Below are positions 46,601 through 58,186 of a stretch of DNA of 64,000 bases, piece after piece (position 1 is the first letter of the stretch; each line of letters starts with the position of its first letter). The DNA comes from Taeniopygia guttata (taxonomy: Eukaryota; Chordata; Aves; Passeriformes; Estrildidae). The stretch is from contig NC_133027.1 of the NCBI RefSeq assembly GCF_048771995.1, forward strand, positions 64,727,501 to 64,791,500. Direction: 5' to 3'. The translations under genes and the position numbers were made by a program. The notes below the pieces were generated by a model that ran no database searches, was not told the origin of the DNA, and saw only the letters and a list, made by a program, of their open reading frames with translations.

Positions 46601-49600
46601 GGCTACTGACCTCCCCTCACTCCGCTGTGGAGCGGCTGCTTTCTGGAACGGAGTATCCGTGCTCTTTTGGGGCTTAAACCAGCTCCGAAACACAAGACTA
46701 GACTATTCCAGAATGATTTTTTTTTTTTTTAATCAGTACCACGCTGACAAGCGGTGGTGTTGCTATTTTGGGTTTTTCTGAAGTCATTTTACAACCAAAG
46801 TAAGACAGCAACTGGCTCCAAGCTGTCTGTTTGCCTCCCCTGAAGCCATAGCCTTACCTGGCCATAGCCCTACCTGGCTGCTCCCTCCCTGTGCCGCTGG
46901 CTTCCCCGGTCGGATGGCGAGTGTGGAAACCTTTATGCAAGGTGTCCTATGCAGAACCACGCCTGGACAGTAGTAAAACAGTATTTTCCCGACCTTTTGG
47001 GGGACGAGAGAACCTTAATTTAGCTCTCCTGGCCAAGGGAGTGCAGTTATTAAAATGCCTCCTGATCTGCAGCTTAAAATGGTCTGATATGGGTTTGCAG
47101 GCAGAAAAAAAAAGCTCTTTCCTTTGTACCTCTCCGTTGCACTGGGGCCTAAGTCAGGGATAAGCGTGCCTCTGTTTTAACTTGTTTAGCTGCTTCTGTA
47201 TCTGGCATCGCCACTGTAACATTCTTATTGCACACTCTCAGTTCCTAGGTCTTTTGAGGGACTTTTTGTTTTATTGCTAGGACACGTGGGTCTGATTACA
47301 TCTGCTTTTCCCTCAAACAAAATATTTCTGGACAAATAAGCAGACCCGCCTTAAGATCTTGGATGAGGGTTCTTTAGGGACTGGGGGGCTGGAAGGGTGT
47401 GTTTCAGCTGGGAGAGCTGGGACTGTTTCCCTGCGCAGATCCCTTGCTGCCTGAGCACGGCAGACTCACTTCCAGAAGCTTTTCATTGCAACACTCATGC
47501 ACAAACTAAATCCTGAATATTCTTAAGAGAAGTGGCTTCGTTTCTCAGCTGGGTGATGACTTTGGGCTTTACTGAAGGTAGAAGAAATCTGGCTAGTGAG
47601 ATGAAAATATCCATCTCCCCCATCAGACAGAGAAGAAAAGCTAGAGCAGAGTTGCTGAAATTTGCATTGCACAGGGAAAAAGTGCTAATACAGTACAGCC
47701 GCTGGAATTGGTTTTCTCCTGTAGTGACATGGCTTCACATGTCCCTGAGTACTGATGGGTGTGTGCTTTGCGTCAGCCCTCAGCACTGTGGGACAAAAGT
47801 AATTTTCTGTGTTTTTTTCCTAGTGAACAGGCTGACACAGAAGAATAGCATCCTTGACTTCACTTGTTTAAGCCTTGTCTCATTTAAACCAAAACTTATT
47901 TAAGTCCTTGGCTTATTTATATGAATTTGCCTGTTCTCAAATTTTCATAACATCAATGCCACTGTCTACTCAAATAGTATTTACATCTAGAGACAGGATG
48001 TAACACATGAGTTCAGGTTTGATTTGTTTTGTTTTCTTTTCTTCTATGCTAATGCAATTACTGTCAAAATAGGGGAGGGCATTTACAAGGGAAAAAAGGC
48101 CTAGCAGGCATTTGTAGTACTGCTGCAGGAAAATAAAGGTTAACTAATTGAGATGCATAACTTGTGTTTTGCATACAATAATTGCTGTGCACTAACCATC
48201 CTGCACCTCTCCTGATGAAATGAAGACTTCAGAGTGGATCTCCATTAACAGAATGTGCTATTAGACAAATACTTAATTGAGCTGTGGCATGTGTATGACA
48301 AAGAGGAAGAAAAAAGCAGACGAGTCACTTATTTTAAATAAGGGGAAAGGGGTAGGAAAAGGCAAACAAAGATTTGCAAATAGGAGTGTCTCCTAAACTG
48401 CATAGCTCCTTAATGCCCATTTGCAAATACCACATGAGAGGGAAAAAGTGAAAGGGAAAAAGAAGAGTAGGATGTCATGTGGTAGGAAGGCAGGGAAGGG
48501 ATTTTGTTTAGAGTTCTGTACTAGTTTATGTCTGGGAAGTGCCCTGGCTGGCTGTATCTATGTATTATCAAAATGTTGCAATGCAGAAGTGCTGTAGTGC
48601 ACTAGAATGACTCAAGATGACTAAGTCTAGACCATTGCAGGATTTAACTGTTGACTGTGTGTTTAAAACATATCAGCAAGCCATCAGCTATGACAAAGAT
48701 TATTTGCACTGTGTAACTTGGAACGGATGATTGTCTTTATAGTGATGAGAGTGTAAGTTTAGGAGCAATATTTATGGGTGGCTGCGCCCTCCTGGTTCTC
48801 AGTGACTGGTCCCAGCAACTTTGCTTTGAATTAACACTGTAAAAGATCGGCATGTACATGTGCAGTAAAGGTAACCTCATTAGGTTAACTCCTTCTTATA
48901 TTCCTAAGAGCCAGTTGGTATTCATTTAGTACGTACCAGCCAACAAAGAAAAAGGGAAGCATTTTTCTGGATCCTTAGTAAGTGCCAGAAAAATAAAAAA
49001 GGAGCCCAACCTTTGTGAATCATGTTTCACTGGAGCTGTGCCACTGCACCTATGTCCCTAGAGGCATGGACTTTGACACCACAGATTATTGGTGAAACTG
49101 AGTGCATGTGGAGACTTCACTGAGGGGCCAGGTAAATAAAGGAGGAATGCTAGGTGTATGCTTACCTTTCCAATACACCTCTTTTCAGGCATGCTTTTTT
49201 CTCATTTACAAATGCCAGGATGCATTCAAGACAAACTAACATCATGTGTAGTGTCAGGCAAGTGCAGGCACTTGGGAAATGCTGATGAGAAAGGTGTAAC
49301 AGTTGGCGTCCCTGCCTACACCCAGAAAACACTTACTGCAACTTCCTGGTAAAAGATCCCAGTGAAATGTGAGGCTGGTGTCTCTGACAGTGCACTTTGT
49401 TGGCTCCTGAGCAGCAAACTTCTGCTGCTAACAATCCAGAGACTAAAAGCTGGAAATGTGTAGGGTCGTGCCTCTCCTCAGCTCTCAACTGGAGCCAAGT
49501 TTATATTAGAAGGCTTGTATTTAATATTTTGATAGTTTAGCAATTGCTTTTCCTGTACTCCTAAAGCCAAAACAGATTGTGATTCCCAGCGTTAATCTCC

Positions 49601-52600
49601 AACCCGCCCTCCCAGCAAACCTTTAGCTCTGGAGTCCTCTATGCTCTTGGTGGGTTTGCACATAGCTTCCTCTCACCAGTCATGCTACCATGGAAATTTG
49701 CACATTATCTGAGCAAGAAAGTAGTGCTGACACTGCTCTTTTGCTTGCAGTCCACTGCTCCTTTATTACATCAAAAAAGGGAGATATTTTTGGACATTCT
49801 GTGTAATGGGCTCTTGAGGCCAAACAAGGATTGCCACTGCCATTTACATACACAAGAATATTACAGCTACATTGCAAAAACATGCCCAGTCTCTGCAGGT
49901 CATGATAAAAACTTCCATTTATTCACAAGCTAACAAACTAGCTTTGGCTTCTGGAAGTGAATGAGCAAATATGAGAGTCTTGTTAATTCAAATCCTGTAG
50001 CAGTTCATCTTCCTGCTAGACTATTTTCACAGCTCTTTTATTGATTTCTAAAGAGAAATCTAGATTTAAATATCTTAGCCTGTAGAGATTCCACTTCCTC
50101 CCTGGTGAGGTTGAGGCATGGCCGAATGAAGTCAGGAAATACACTTAATGTTAAGGCACTGTTGCTTGCTTTCTTTTAATTTCATCATATTACTGGTGCT
50201 CATCATTAACATTTAGTAATTATGACCCCTCCTAGTTATTTTCATGATAATATTTGCAGCTTAGTTCCTTCCCATAGTAATCATTAATGTAATGTAATGC
50301 TATGTAATAAAACTCTTAGTCCTTCCTAATAATTACAGACATTCTGAACAGTTGTTTTTTAATGTTCTTTCAACACCACCTAATAGATAAATACTTTCCT
50401 GCTGATTAGACGCAAAGAACTTGACTATTATTTGAGGCCAAGCTGACCTGAAAACACTAATAGCTCCAACTATTTTTCTGCTCTTCTGTTCTTCTGCCTT
50501 TCTATTTATGCAGCTCCAAATCACTGTGGTGTTCTTGGTTGATTTCATAAACATACATCATATTTATGTTATTTTCCACAAGAAATACTCTCTCTGACAA
50601 ATTAGTGGGTCTGTGAATTTTCTATTTTTATGGAAAAGCTTAAATTTTGTTTTAATATCTTATGATTACAAGGTACTTTTGAACATAAACCAGATAGAAA
50701 CTGGGGCTAATCTGTCATTCTCTGACTGTGAGCATGTCTCTCCAGCTCTTATGGCAGCAAACAGTGAGAGGGTAACCTGCACCTCTCCCCTCCTGGCAGC
50801 TGGGAGCTGTAGCGGGAGAATTTTTCAGAAAGACAGGAGAAAAGTCTCTGGTGAAAAGTCTCCCTGTTGGTGGGGCTGGCAACAGGTCCTGTCGATAAGG
50901 AATATCCCAGAGCTGCACTCAATGTTCGGGAAAGGTGCACCTTCCCACCCCAATCTCTCCCATCAGTCACTTATTAAGAGACTTATATATATACAAAATG
51001 TAAGAGAAATCTCAAAAATTAACCATAAATCCTGTGATTCCCATAGGGGATCAAGTGTCTGGCTGACAGTTCAGTGGCTGACTACACTCATCCAGCCCAG
51101 AGCACACCCATCTAATGCTGTGGGCAGCACCTATGACTCAGTCTTATCAAGTCTTGTCAGCATCAACCTGCTGCTAAGTGCTGTTGGAAAAGATAATCCG
51201 GCTGAAGAAAGAGCAGAAGGTACTGGGTCACCAGCACTGAGCCCTGTCACACACAAGCACAAAACTCACTGAGTTTCATGATGACAGTACCTACTTCTGC
51301 CTTGTTTCTGAAGACCTGAAGTAAAGCTGAGCTTGATATTAATCTTCCTGACAAGATAGCTCCTGCAGATGTGTTGTCATTTTCTTATTGCCAGAGACAA
51401 GAAAATAAATCACTGTGAGCAGAGCCTAGGCTGACCTGTATCCAAAAGCTTATTAGGCTTGTAAAGACAGTACAGATGATATGAAAATGGCAGCGAGAGC
51501 ACTGTGGCATTCTGCCTTGTACTCCTCCAGCTGTGTTTGTGTTGCACTAAACCTCAAGGTCTCTAACATGCAGGTGTATTTGAGCTTACAACTTACATTT
51601 TATCAAACAGATGCCAGATTTGTCTTCCTACATCTTGTCAGCATAAATAATGCATCTGAAAGGGAATATGCTATGGTAACTTAGTGTTCCTTCTTGTCAT
51701 GCCTTTTTTTTCTCTTAATAGGGCAAATATTGATAAAACCTTGCCTAAACCATCTAGTCTGAATGTGTTTTACTGGACTGGCTGTGTGTAATGGTTACAT
51801 ATCCCTTTATATTAGTTATTACTAAAGAAATCCTATTGTGGAGACAATATTAAATACCTGCATTAGGTATGACAGAGAATATTTTGTATGAAAAGATTTT
51901 GTCAAACCACTGACATAGCTCTACTCTCCAGACACTCATCAGTCTCCTCCTCACTTCTTCCCCTCAGCATTCCCACAGGGAAGGAGTATGAGACATGCAT
52001 AACTAGTTGAAGAAGAAGAAATTTGAGAAGTTTGTACTGTCTTGAGTAGCTCCAGGAAGGGAAAGGGGAAAGAAACACTTTTCCTTATCTTTTCTGTATC
52101 AGTTTTATTGTCTTCAGGTAGCAGTGGTGCTGGTTGGGAGTTTTGGCAGAGATTTGGTTGATGGATACCTGCTGTATTTTGCTTTTGCTGTTGGATTAGA
52201 GGAAAAAGAAACCAGTTCAAACAGATCTAATTAAAATAGCTGTAAAACAATGCTTTGCTTTCAGACTGCAAATTGCAGAGAAAGAATGGAGACTACAATG
52301 ATAGCAGGATATCTCCAAAGTCACTTCAACTGTGTTGGAATAGACAACTATGATGAAAGAGATTTTTTTTTTTAAATGTTCTGACCTAGATCTCACTGGC
52401 CTCTTTATTCTTACATTAGAGGGAGCTCAGGATCCAGCCCTACCTCTGTCTGAGTGTGTGAAAGTAGAAACCCACAATATGTAGATGTGGGAATTGAACT
52501 GTGATGACAGCTGACTGGAAAACAAAGCACTAGCCAATATGGTTTAGCCCTTGTGGGCAGGTATCCTGCCTCCAGGGCAGGAACATCTTTGCTTGTAGTT

Positions 52601-54543
52601 GTTTGCACTGGGCTCACCTAAATTGCTTGTTTCTGAAGAGGACAAGGTGTGTGAGGGCCTTTTCACAAGGCCATGTTGCTGCCAAAGTAGAATCGCTGGC
52701 TGTTGATCTAGGAGGTTTTCCTGCCATTGTTGCCTTGGCCCTGGCCTGTGCCGGGTGAGTTCTGGATGCTGGTGTTGCTCCATTGGAATACAGCTGCGCT
52801 TGCTTCATGCCTGAGCCTCTCCAGCATGCAATAGCTTGACACTAAGTAGCTTGATACACCCTGTTCCAGCAAATGTCAAAGTAATGATTCAAAGAGGACT
52901 CATCAACTTTTACCTCAGATTTTGTTGTTTCTCCTCCACCTGCTACATTTTAGCTATGAATAGATACTTATTTTCAAGAACTTTCTTTTTGTCATCTTTT
53001 CAGCTATTGCAGGTTTACTTCTTTTTGGTCATGCTTATTTTGCTCCACATGTTCTATTCTTGTCATAAAAAACCAGAAATTTTATGCAGACAGCATTATT
53101 ATTTCCCAGCAGTTATCTCCTGTGGTGGTACCCTCTTGTCTGCTTTCACACTTCCTCGTGCATGGAAGTGCTTTTGAAAACTTGAAATATCAAACAGGAG
53201 CTGTAATAATAAAGGGCACTGTCAGCAGTTGTGTGCCCTATCTGCTTATATATCTGTGGGTGTCTTACAGATACAGAGTTTGAAGGTATTATCTCTCTTC
53301 TATGCTGCACTCTATCCCCCTTTTCAGCCAGACAAGTTAGCAGGCAGGGATACCTGTGCTGCTCCAGCAGTGATGGTGCCCCCTGCTCTGCAGTTGTGTG
53401 CTTTGCAGTCATTCAGTATTGCTTTGACATAAGGACATGCTTCTTACAGTAAAGAGTTTCAATAAAAATGATTAAAGAAAACCAAATAGCTGCAAAGACC
53501 TACAGGAGAGTACTGCTGTGTGTAATACCTTTCTTGTTTTCTCTTCAAGGTTGGGGGAGAGCAGCAGCTGCCACATACCTCGTTGGCTTTGTGATCCTGG
53601 TCATCTGTTTTGCCCTTGCAGTCATCGCATTCTCTATTGAGATCCTCCGCTTCAACTTTGTGCGAGGAATTGGAGGCCTGCTATTTGTTGTTGGTAAGGC
53701 TGGGCACAAAGACGAGGTTATTTTAGATGTGAAACAGGCATCAGCAGAAAAACATGCTAGATGGAGCCTCCCTTATGAAATTAGCTTTGTCTGGTTTATG
53801 ACTCATTTTCATGAGGAACAAGGGAAGGCTGACTTGTGCTCTGAAAGCATAATGGATAGGGGAGTTCCAGTGGCCTTTGTCAGTTCTCACTTTCCCAAGA
53901 GCAATTTATGGGGACACCCAAGACTTTTGACCCTGCATGTCACATGTTAAGACTTAAGAGCTGTGGGTGCTTCCCACTTTCTGATGGGAGGAGGCGGAAC
54001 GGGGCTCTGGGAGGTAACCGGCTGGGCAGGGTTCCCGGTGCTGGCTGTGGGACAGGGCCGGTCACAGCATGCAGGTATGTGCTTAGCAACCTGGCAGCGG
54101 CAGCTGAGGTGCTGCAGCCACACAGGCGTGGGGATCTGCCTGGGACAGAAGTCACATACCTCTGTAACAATGCAGATGTGATTGCAAGTCTGAAGCTAAC
54201 CCTTACATATCTTAAGTATGCACTTATCTCCAGGTACCTTTTCTTAATGGGAGCTGTAATATGTTCACTGTAACTTACTCCTGGTTTTCTTTCTTTTCTC
54301 TCTCCAGCTGCATTCCAAATCATTGGCCTGGTCATTTATCCAGTGAAATTCACAGAAGACATTCCACTGACAGGAGATAACATGTTCAGCTGGGCCTATG
54401 GTTTTGGCTGGGCCAGCACTGTTGTTGTAATAGGTTGTGCTTTCTTCTTCTGCTGCCTCCCCAACTGGGAAGACGAAGTCCTGGGAAACATCAAGCCTAC
54501 CTATTACTACTCCTCCCCAGAGAGAGCACCATACTTAAATTGA
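46347..54543 (+). CDS. PERP: PERP, p53 apoptosis effector related to PMP22 (gene span, three coding exons)
   Basis: PERP is a four-helix membrane protein of the PMP22/GAS3/claudin superfamily. It sits in desmosomes of stratified epithelia and promotes apoptosis, and it is induced by p53 and p63. Exons of 211, 144 and 236 bp join in phase to 196 codons plus stop (human about 193 residues). Visible features: a short Cys-rich N-terminus (C4, C8, C11); helix 1 about residues 13-31; first extracellular loop with W35, LW at 49-50, C53 and C64, the claudin-type W-LW-C-C pattern; helix 2 about 79-100; helix 3 about 111-131; helix 4 about 147-169, followed by [16 protein letters not shown] and a Tyr/Ser-rich tail. 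The start is chosen by homology and a strong context (A at -3, G at +4). PERP is divergent from ARFGEF3, as in mammals. Confidence 0.97.
46558..53549 (+). other. PERP intron 1
   Basis: Intron of about 7 kb. The first part is GC-rich, then AT-rich. It holds a T-run near 46718, a small duplication around 46845-46875, a candidate p53/p63 double half-site at 47725-47744 and a 219-codon open frame at 50613-51272 that resembles nothing I know. No transposable element was recognised. Confidence 0.85.
47725..47744. promoter_or_regulatory. candidate p53/p63-family response element
   Basis: Two adjacent decamers, TGACATGGCT and TCACATGTCC, each have a CATG core with exact 10 bp spacing and no spacer. 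Against RRRCWWGYYY they carry two mismatches each. The site lies in PERP intron 1, and PERP is a known p53/p63 target. Such matches also occur by chance, so this is only a candidate. Confidence 0.3.
53550..53693 (+). CDS. PERP: PERP coding exon 2
   Basis: Acceptor TTCAAG, donor GTAAGG. Encodes the end of G71 through V118 plus the first base of A119: [20 protein letters not shown] and onward to GIGGLLFVV. It holds helix 2 and the start of helix 3. WGRAAAA and the GFxILVICF core match mammalian PERP. The frame stays open for 85 codons into intron 2, so a retained intron would give a long altered C-terminus. Confidence 0.96.
53694..54307 (+). other. PERP intron 2
   Basis: A 614 bp GT-AG intron. 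Its first 254 bases continue the exon 2 frame without a stop, ending at TAA 53948-53950. The middle (53985-54130) is GC-richer. No repeat is recognised. Confidence 0.88.
54308..54543 (+). CDS. PERP: PERP coding exon 3 (terminal)
   Basis: Acceptor CTCCAG. Encodes A119 to N196 and stop TGA, including [24 protein letters not shown] and [14 protein letters not shown], all PERP hallmarks. The second extracellular loop lies between VKFTED and FSWAYG. The C-terminus ([13 protein letters not shown]) is a few residues longer than in mammals. Confidence 0.97.
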
Positions 54544-56600
54544 AAGATTAAGTCGAAGTACTTAATCAGTCAACTGTCAAAACAGGGGAGTACCTCTGAT
54601 GTAAATTTGGTGTGATTGTAGGAGACTAAAAAAACTCACCTTATTTTGCCAGTGTATTTCTTACTGTGCCTGGCAATAAATTAGGAAAACCATTGGCATC
54701 TTAAACCAAATAGCTTTTATCCAAACTATTATTTACATATTCTCATGTCAATTCAGTTTTTGTGGTTTACTTGCTCCTTCCCCTCCCAATTAATTGAGTC
54801 ACCCTTATTTTATTAAAATATTTTCTTATGAATATAGATGATAGTGTTTCAAATGTAGAAAGGAAAAGGACCAATTTTAAACAACCCATTAGTGGGTCCT
54901 GCAAGATAGGTTGGTTTTTTTCACCTCTGGCAAAATTGCTTTAAATGGAGCTAGGAAAAAACAGAGCGTTCCAAGGAATACTTTTTATTCTGTCAAAGCC
55001 AGTCCCAAGGAAGAAACTTCTGTGATACTATCACAGTCACCTGCTGCCTAAAAATATTTTCTCATTCCTGTTACTGGTCTGTTGTTGACTATTAGCTATT
55101 TGAATAAAGGGGAAAATAAAACTAAAATTTATTTTCCACCAATTGGTGCTGTTGGACAAGGTCTCTTCCAAAGCATGGAGCTGGTGTGTATAACCTAAGA
55201 GTGGCTAATGTAGCATTGGCAGGTTTGTGACCACAGTAGGACTTGTGATGGAATCACATATATATGTTGTAATAGATTCAGATGCTAAGCTACATACATT
55301 TTTACATGGTATATGAGGGAGGCTGATTTAGACAGTATCTTTGAGCAGAAACATTAACTATTCTATTTGTCTACCTTTGTAAAGTTGCAGTGTTTTAATT
55401 ATCAGTGTGCTTTGAAGGGAAATTTTAGCATAAGGTGTTTAAAAACCTCCAAAAGTTTCTAACACTGCATGTACCTCAGAGTTTAGCAAACTTGGGCTGC
55501 TTTGTGAGTGAGTGGGGGTAACAGGTAGAAATAGAAAGGCAGTTCTGTGAGCAATTTACATGTGTAAACTTCATAGAGACATCACTGTTGGGAGTAATCT
55601 GGCTGGCTCCTCATTGTGTTTCTGCAGCCAGCAATTCCAAGTATTCCAGTGAGGTGTAGCCATGTCTGTGTTGGTCATGGACCTCCAGCATCTTTCAGCA
55701 GATTTAATTATGGTCTATAATCTTTGTCAGGGCTTTGTTCAGATGGGAAAGAAGGAAGAAGTTCATTTTTTTAACTCCTCTCCCAGCTATGGGGGAAGTA
55801 GCTTTAGCAAAGACAGACTGAGGAGGATATAGGTGGGGTGGAAAGCAAATGCTGCATGTTGCTCTGTGTCATTTCTTACTCTCATGAACCTGGTACTTAG
55901 GAGAGAGTAAGTGTGTGGGTATGTGTATTTGTTCACATGTACAAAATGGAACTTAGAAAGCATTAAAACACTGTAAAGCTAAAGTAATTTACAACTGATC
56001 TTTTGCAATGCCCTGTATTTCTTGTATTATATATTGTATAGCTTTCCATTTTGTAACATCTTTTTCAATTTGATAAGGCTATATATTGCATGTGATCCTG
56101 TTTTAGAGAGGCCAGGTGATCCCTGAAGGTCCCTTCTAGGCCTGTGTTCTATAACTTTACAGAGCATAAATGTCTTCAGACTTCAGTACTATGTTATGTG
56201 TTCAGTTGTGGCATATACAATCAATTGTATTTATGATTCTTGCCAAATAAGAGAGTTCTGTGGCATATGTGTCCTTTTAAATTTTTTTTCCCCTTTTCTG
56301 TACAGTAGTGGCTGATGGGGAATACTGTGTAGACTTTATCATAACTAATGATAGTACCTACTTCTAGTGAATTCAAAAGACAGCAGAGAATCTCAAGTCA
56401 GGAAAAACTTTGCACAACTAAAGCTGAAAAGGAGAAGAAAGTGTAAGAAAATGCACACCTTTCCTAATGACAGGGAGGATGGTATGGTAATATGGTAATC
56501 AGGATTAGCATAATCTATGTCTTTTGTATGCTTTTTTAATAAACATTGGCATAACTTGTCAGAAGAGGTCTAATGTAAAATAAACTTGGCTCTGAATGTA
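54544..56600 (+). other. PERP 3' UTR region with candidate poly(A) signals
   Basis: No reading frame follows the PERP stop. AATAAA occurs at 54675, 55103, 55115, 56538 and 56579. The mature 3' end cannot be chosen by sequence alone, and alternative polyadenylation is likely. The region is AT-rich with little repeat content, apart from a short CR1-like piece near 56.1 kb. Confidence 0.6.
56101..56155 (+). repeat. short CR1-like 3' fragment
   Basis: GTGATCCCTGAAGGTCCCTT followed by CTATAAC resembles the CR1 segment just before its 3' terminus. It is short, so the assignment is tentative. Confidence 0.5.
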
Positions 56601-57456
56601 CTGGGAGGGGTAGAAGCATAACCAGCATGTTACACAACTTTGATGTTCCAGAGAAAGCTATTACAAAAAGTTATTAATTACTTTCAACAGATATTAATGT
56701 ATGTGACACTTGTTTCAAATGTGGCGCCTTAATTAAAAATGTTTTAACTGATGGTTCTAAAAACTTAGTGGTGTTTGTGGTTAGTAGATTAATTTCATAA
56801 AATCAAACAAATAAGCCATTCTTTCCTTCTCTTAACTTGAATATCAGTACCCATAAAGTGTCAGGTTAATAAAATGAAGTTAAAGACCTCATGTCCAGGA
56901 GGCAGCAACTTCATTTTCCAGTCAAATAAGCTTCAGAATACACTGCAAAACATGTCAGTGCGCTTTTATTGAAGTGCCAGGTATAGAATGTTTTTTCCTG
57001 AGCCAAAACCTCTTAAGTGCATCACAGATAAGGTGGAACTCTAAACATTTTAAATACACAACAGTCTACAGGAGGTCTCGCGTGTGGGAAGTCTGTTCTT
57101 TATCAAAACTGTTCCAAGTGCCTTTCCGACAATGATCAAGAAATTTAAATAATGAACAAAAGGTGGTGTACTTGCCTGCTATTTTCAATGGAAGGCTGCA
57201 CTTCTCTGATGATTAGAAACCTTCCCAGTTCTAACCTCAGTTTATGCATGGCCCATATTATAACCCTGTCCCAGTGACGTTTTTTTAAAGAGAGCAAATC
57301 AGTCACTGCTGTCTTGTACCAGCCTGTGGCTTCTGATTTCTAGAAAGACTGGTTCATCATTCTCCTGTTCATTTCTTTTTTTTATCTGTCCTCTTCCTAA
57401 ATATCTTAATTTTAAATTAATTTTCTACCCTGGATTCTGGTGCCTTGCCTGTTTTG

Positions 57457-57482
57457 TTTTTTTTTTGGGGGGGGGGGGGGGG
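57457..57482. repeat. T10G16 homopolymer junction
   Basis: Ten T followed directly by sixteen G. The G run can form a G-quadruplex and is a known source of sequencing length error. Confidence 0.95.
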
Positions 57483-58166
57483 CTTTGATTCCATGTATCC
57501 CCCTTTTTAATTACTTCTAATTTAAAATAAACAAATAGGAAAAATATTTTGGTTCCTTTTAGAGTTTCCTAAATGCCCTCAAGATAATTGCAGGGTTTCT
57601 ATAATGCCCTTCTTTCGACGGGAAGAAAATTTGTACTCCTTTTTACCTACCAGTCTGTATTAAGCTGCAACCTAAATTTGTGCTCACTAATATCACCTGA
57701 ATATCTCCAGTGAGCTTCAGGCTGCAGGGTTGTTCCTTCTAATTCAGTTTGTGAGAAGAGAGAGCAATTCAGGGGACTCTGAGCACACTTGGCCCTTGTC
57801 TCAGGAAGAGTTATGAGCAAGCAAAAATGTGCATGACTGAGTGCTAGGGAAGACTAATTGACCTGAATGGGATGATTAATGCTTAAATCTCATGGATATG
57901 GGAAACAGCTGCCACACCCTGCTGGGATTTTGTATTTTTAGTTGACGTAACAAGTGACTAATTTTTTAGACAATTCATTGACAAGATAGAATTCTGAAAG
58001 ATTATTCACCTGACCTTTACATCCTGCACACAAAGGCTTTTGGATATAGAATGCGTGCATAAATCAAGGGAGTGTAGTAACAGATCATTCGGGAGGGGGG
58101 AGGATTGTTATGGTGATAAGCACTCCAGAAACAAAAACAACCGCATGCTAAGGGAAATATTGCAGG

Positions 58167-58186
58167 CACACACACACACACACACA
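58167..58186. repeat. (CA)10 microsatellite
   Basis: Uninterrupted CA dinucleotides, ten copies. Confidence 0.95.

Noticed and set aside
51990..52010. AGACATGCAT followed by a CTAG-core decamer as a second p53-like site in PERP intron 1
   Set aside because: The two half-sites would overlap by one base, which is not an accepted p53-family arrangement.
53908..54335. Frames on both strands inside PERP intron 2 (121 and 131 codons)
   Set aside because: They overlap each other and PERP exon 3 in the wrong frame, in a GC-richer patch. No supporting signals.
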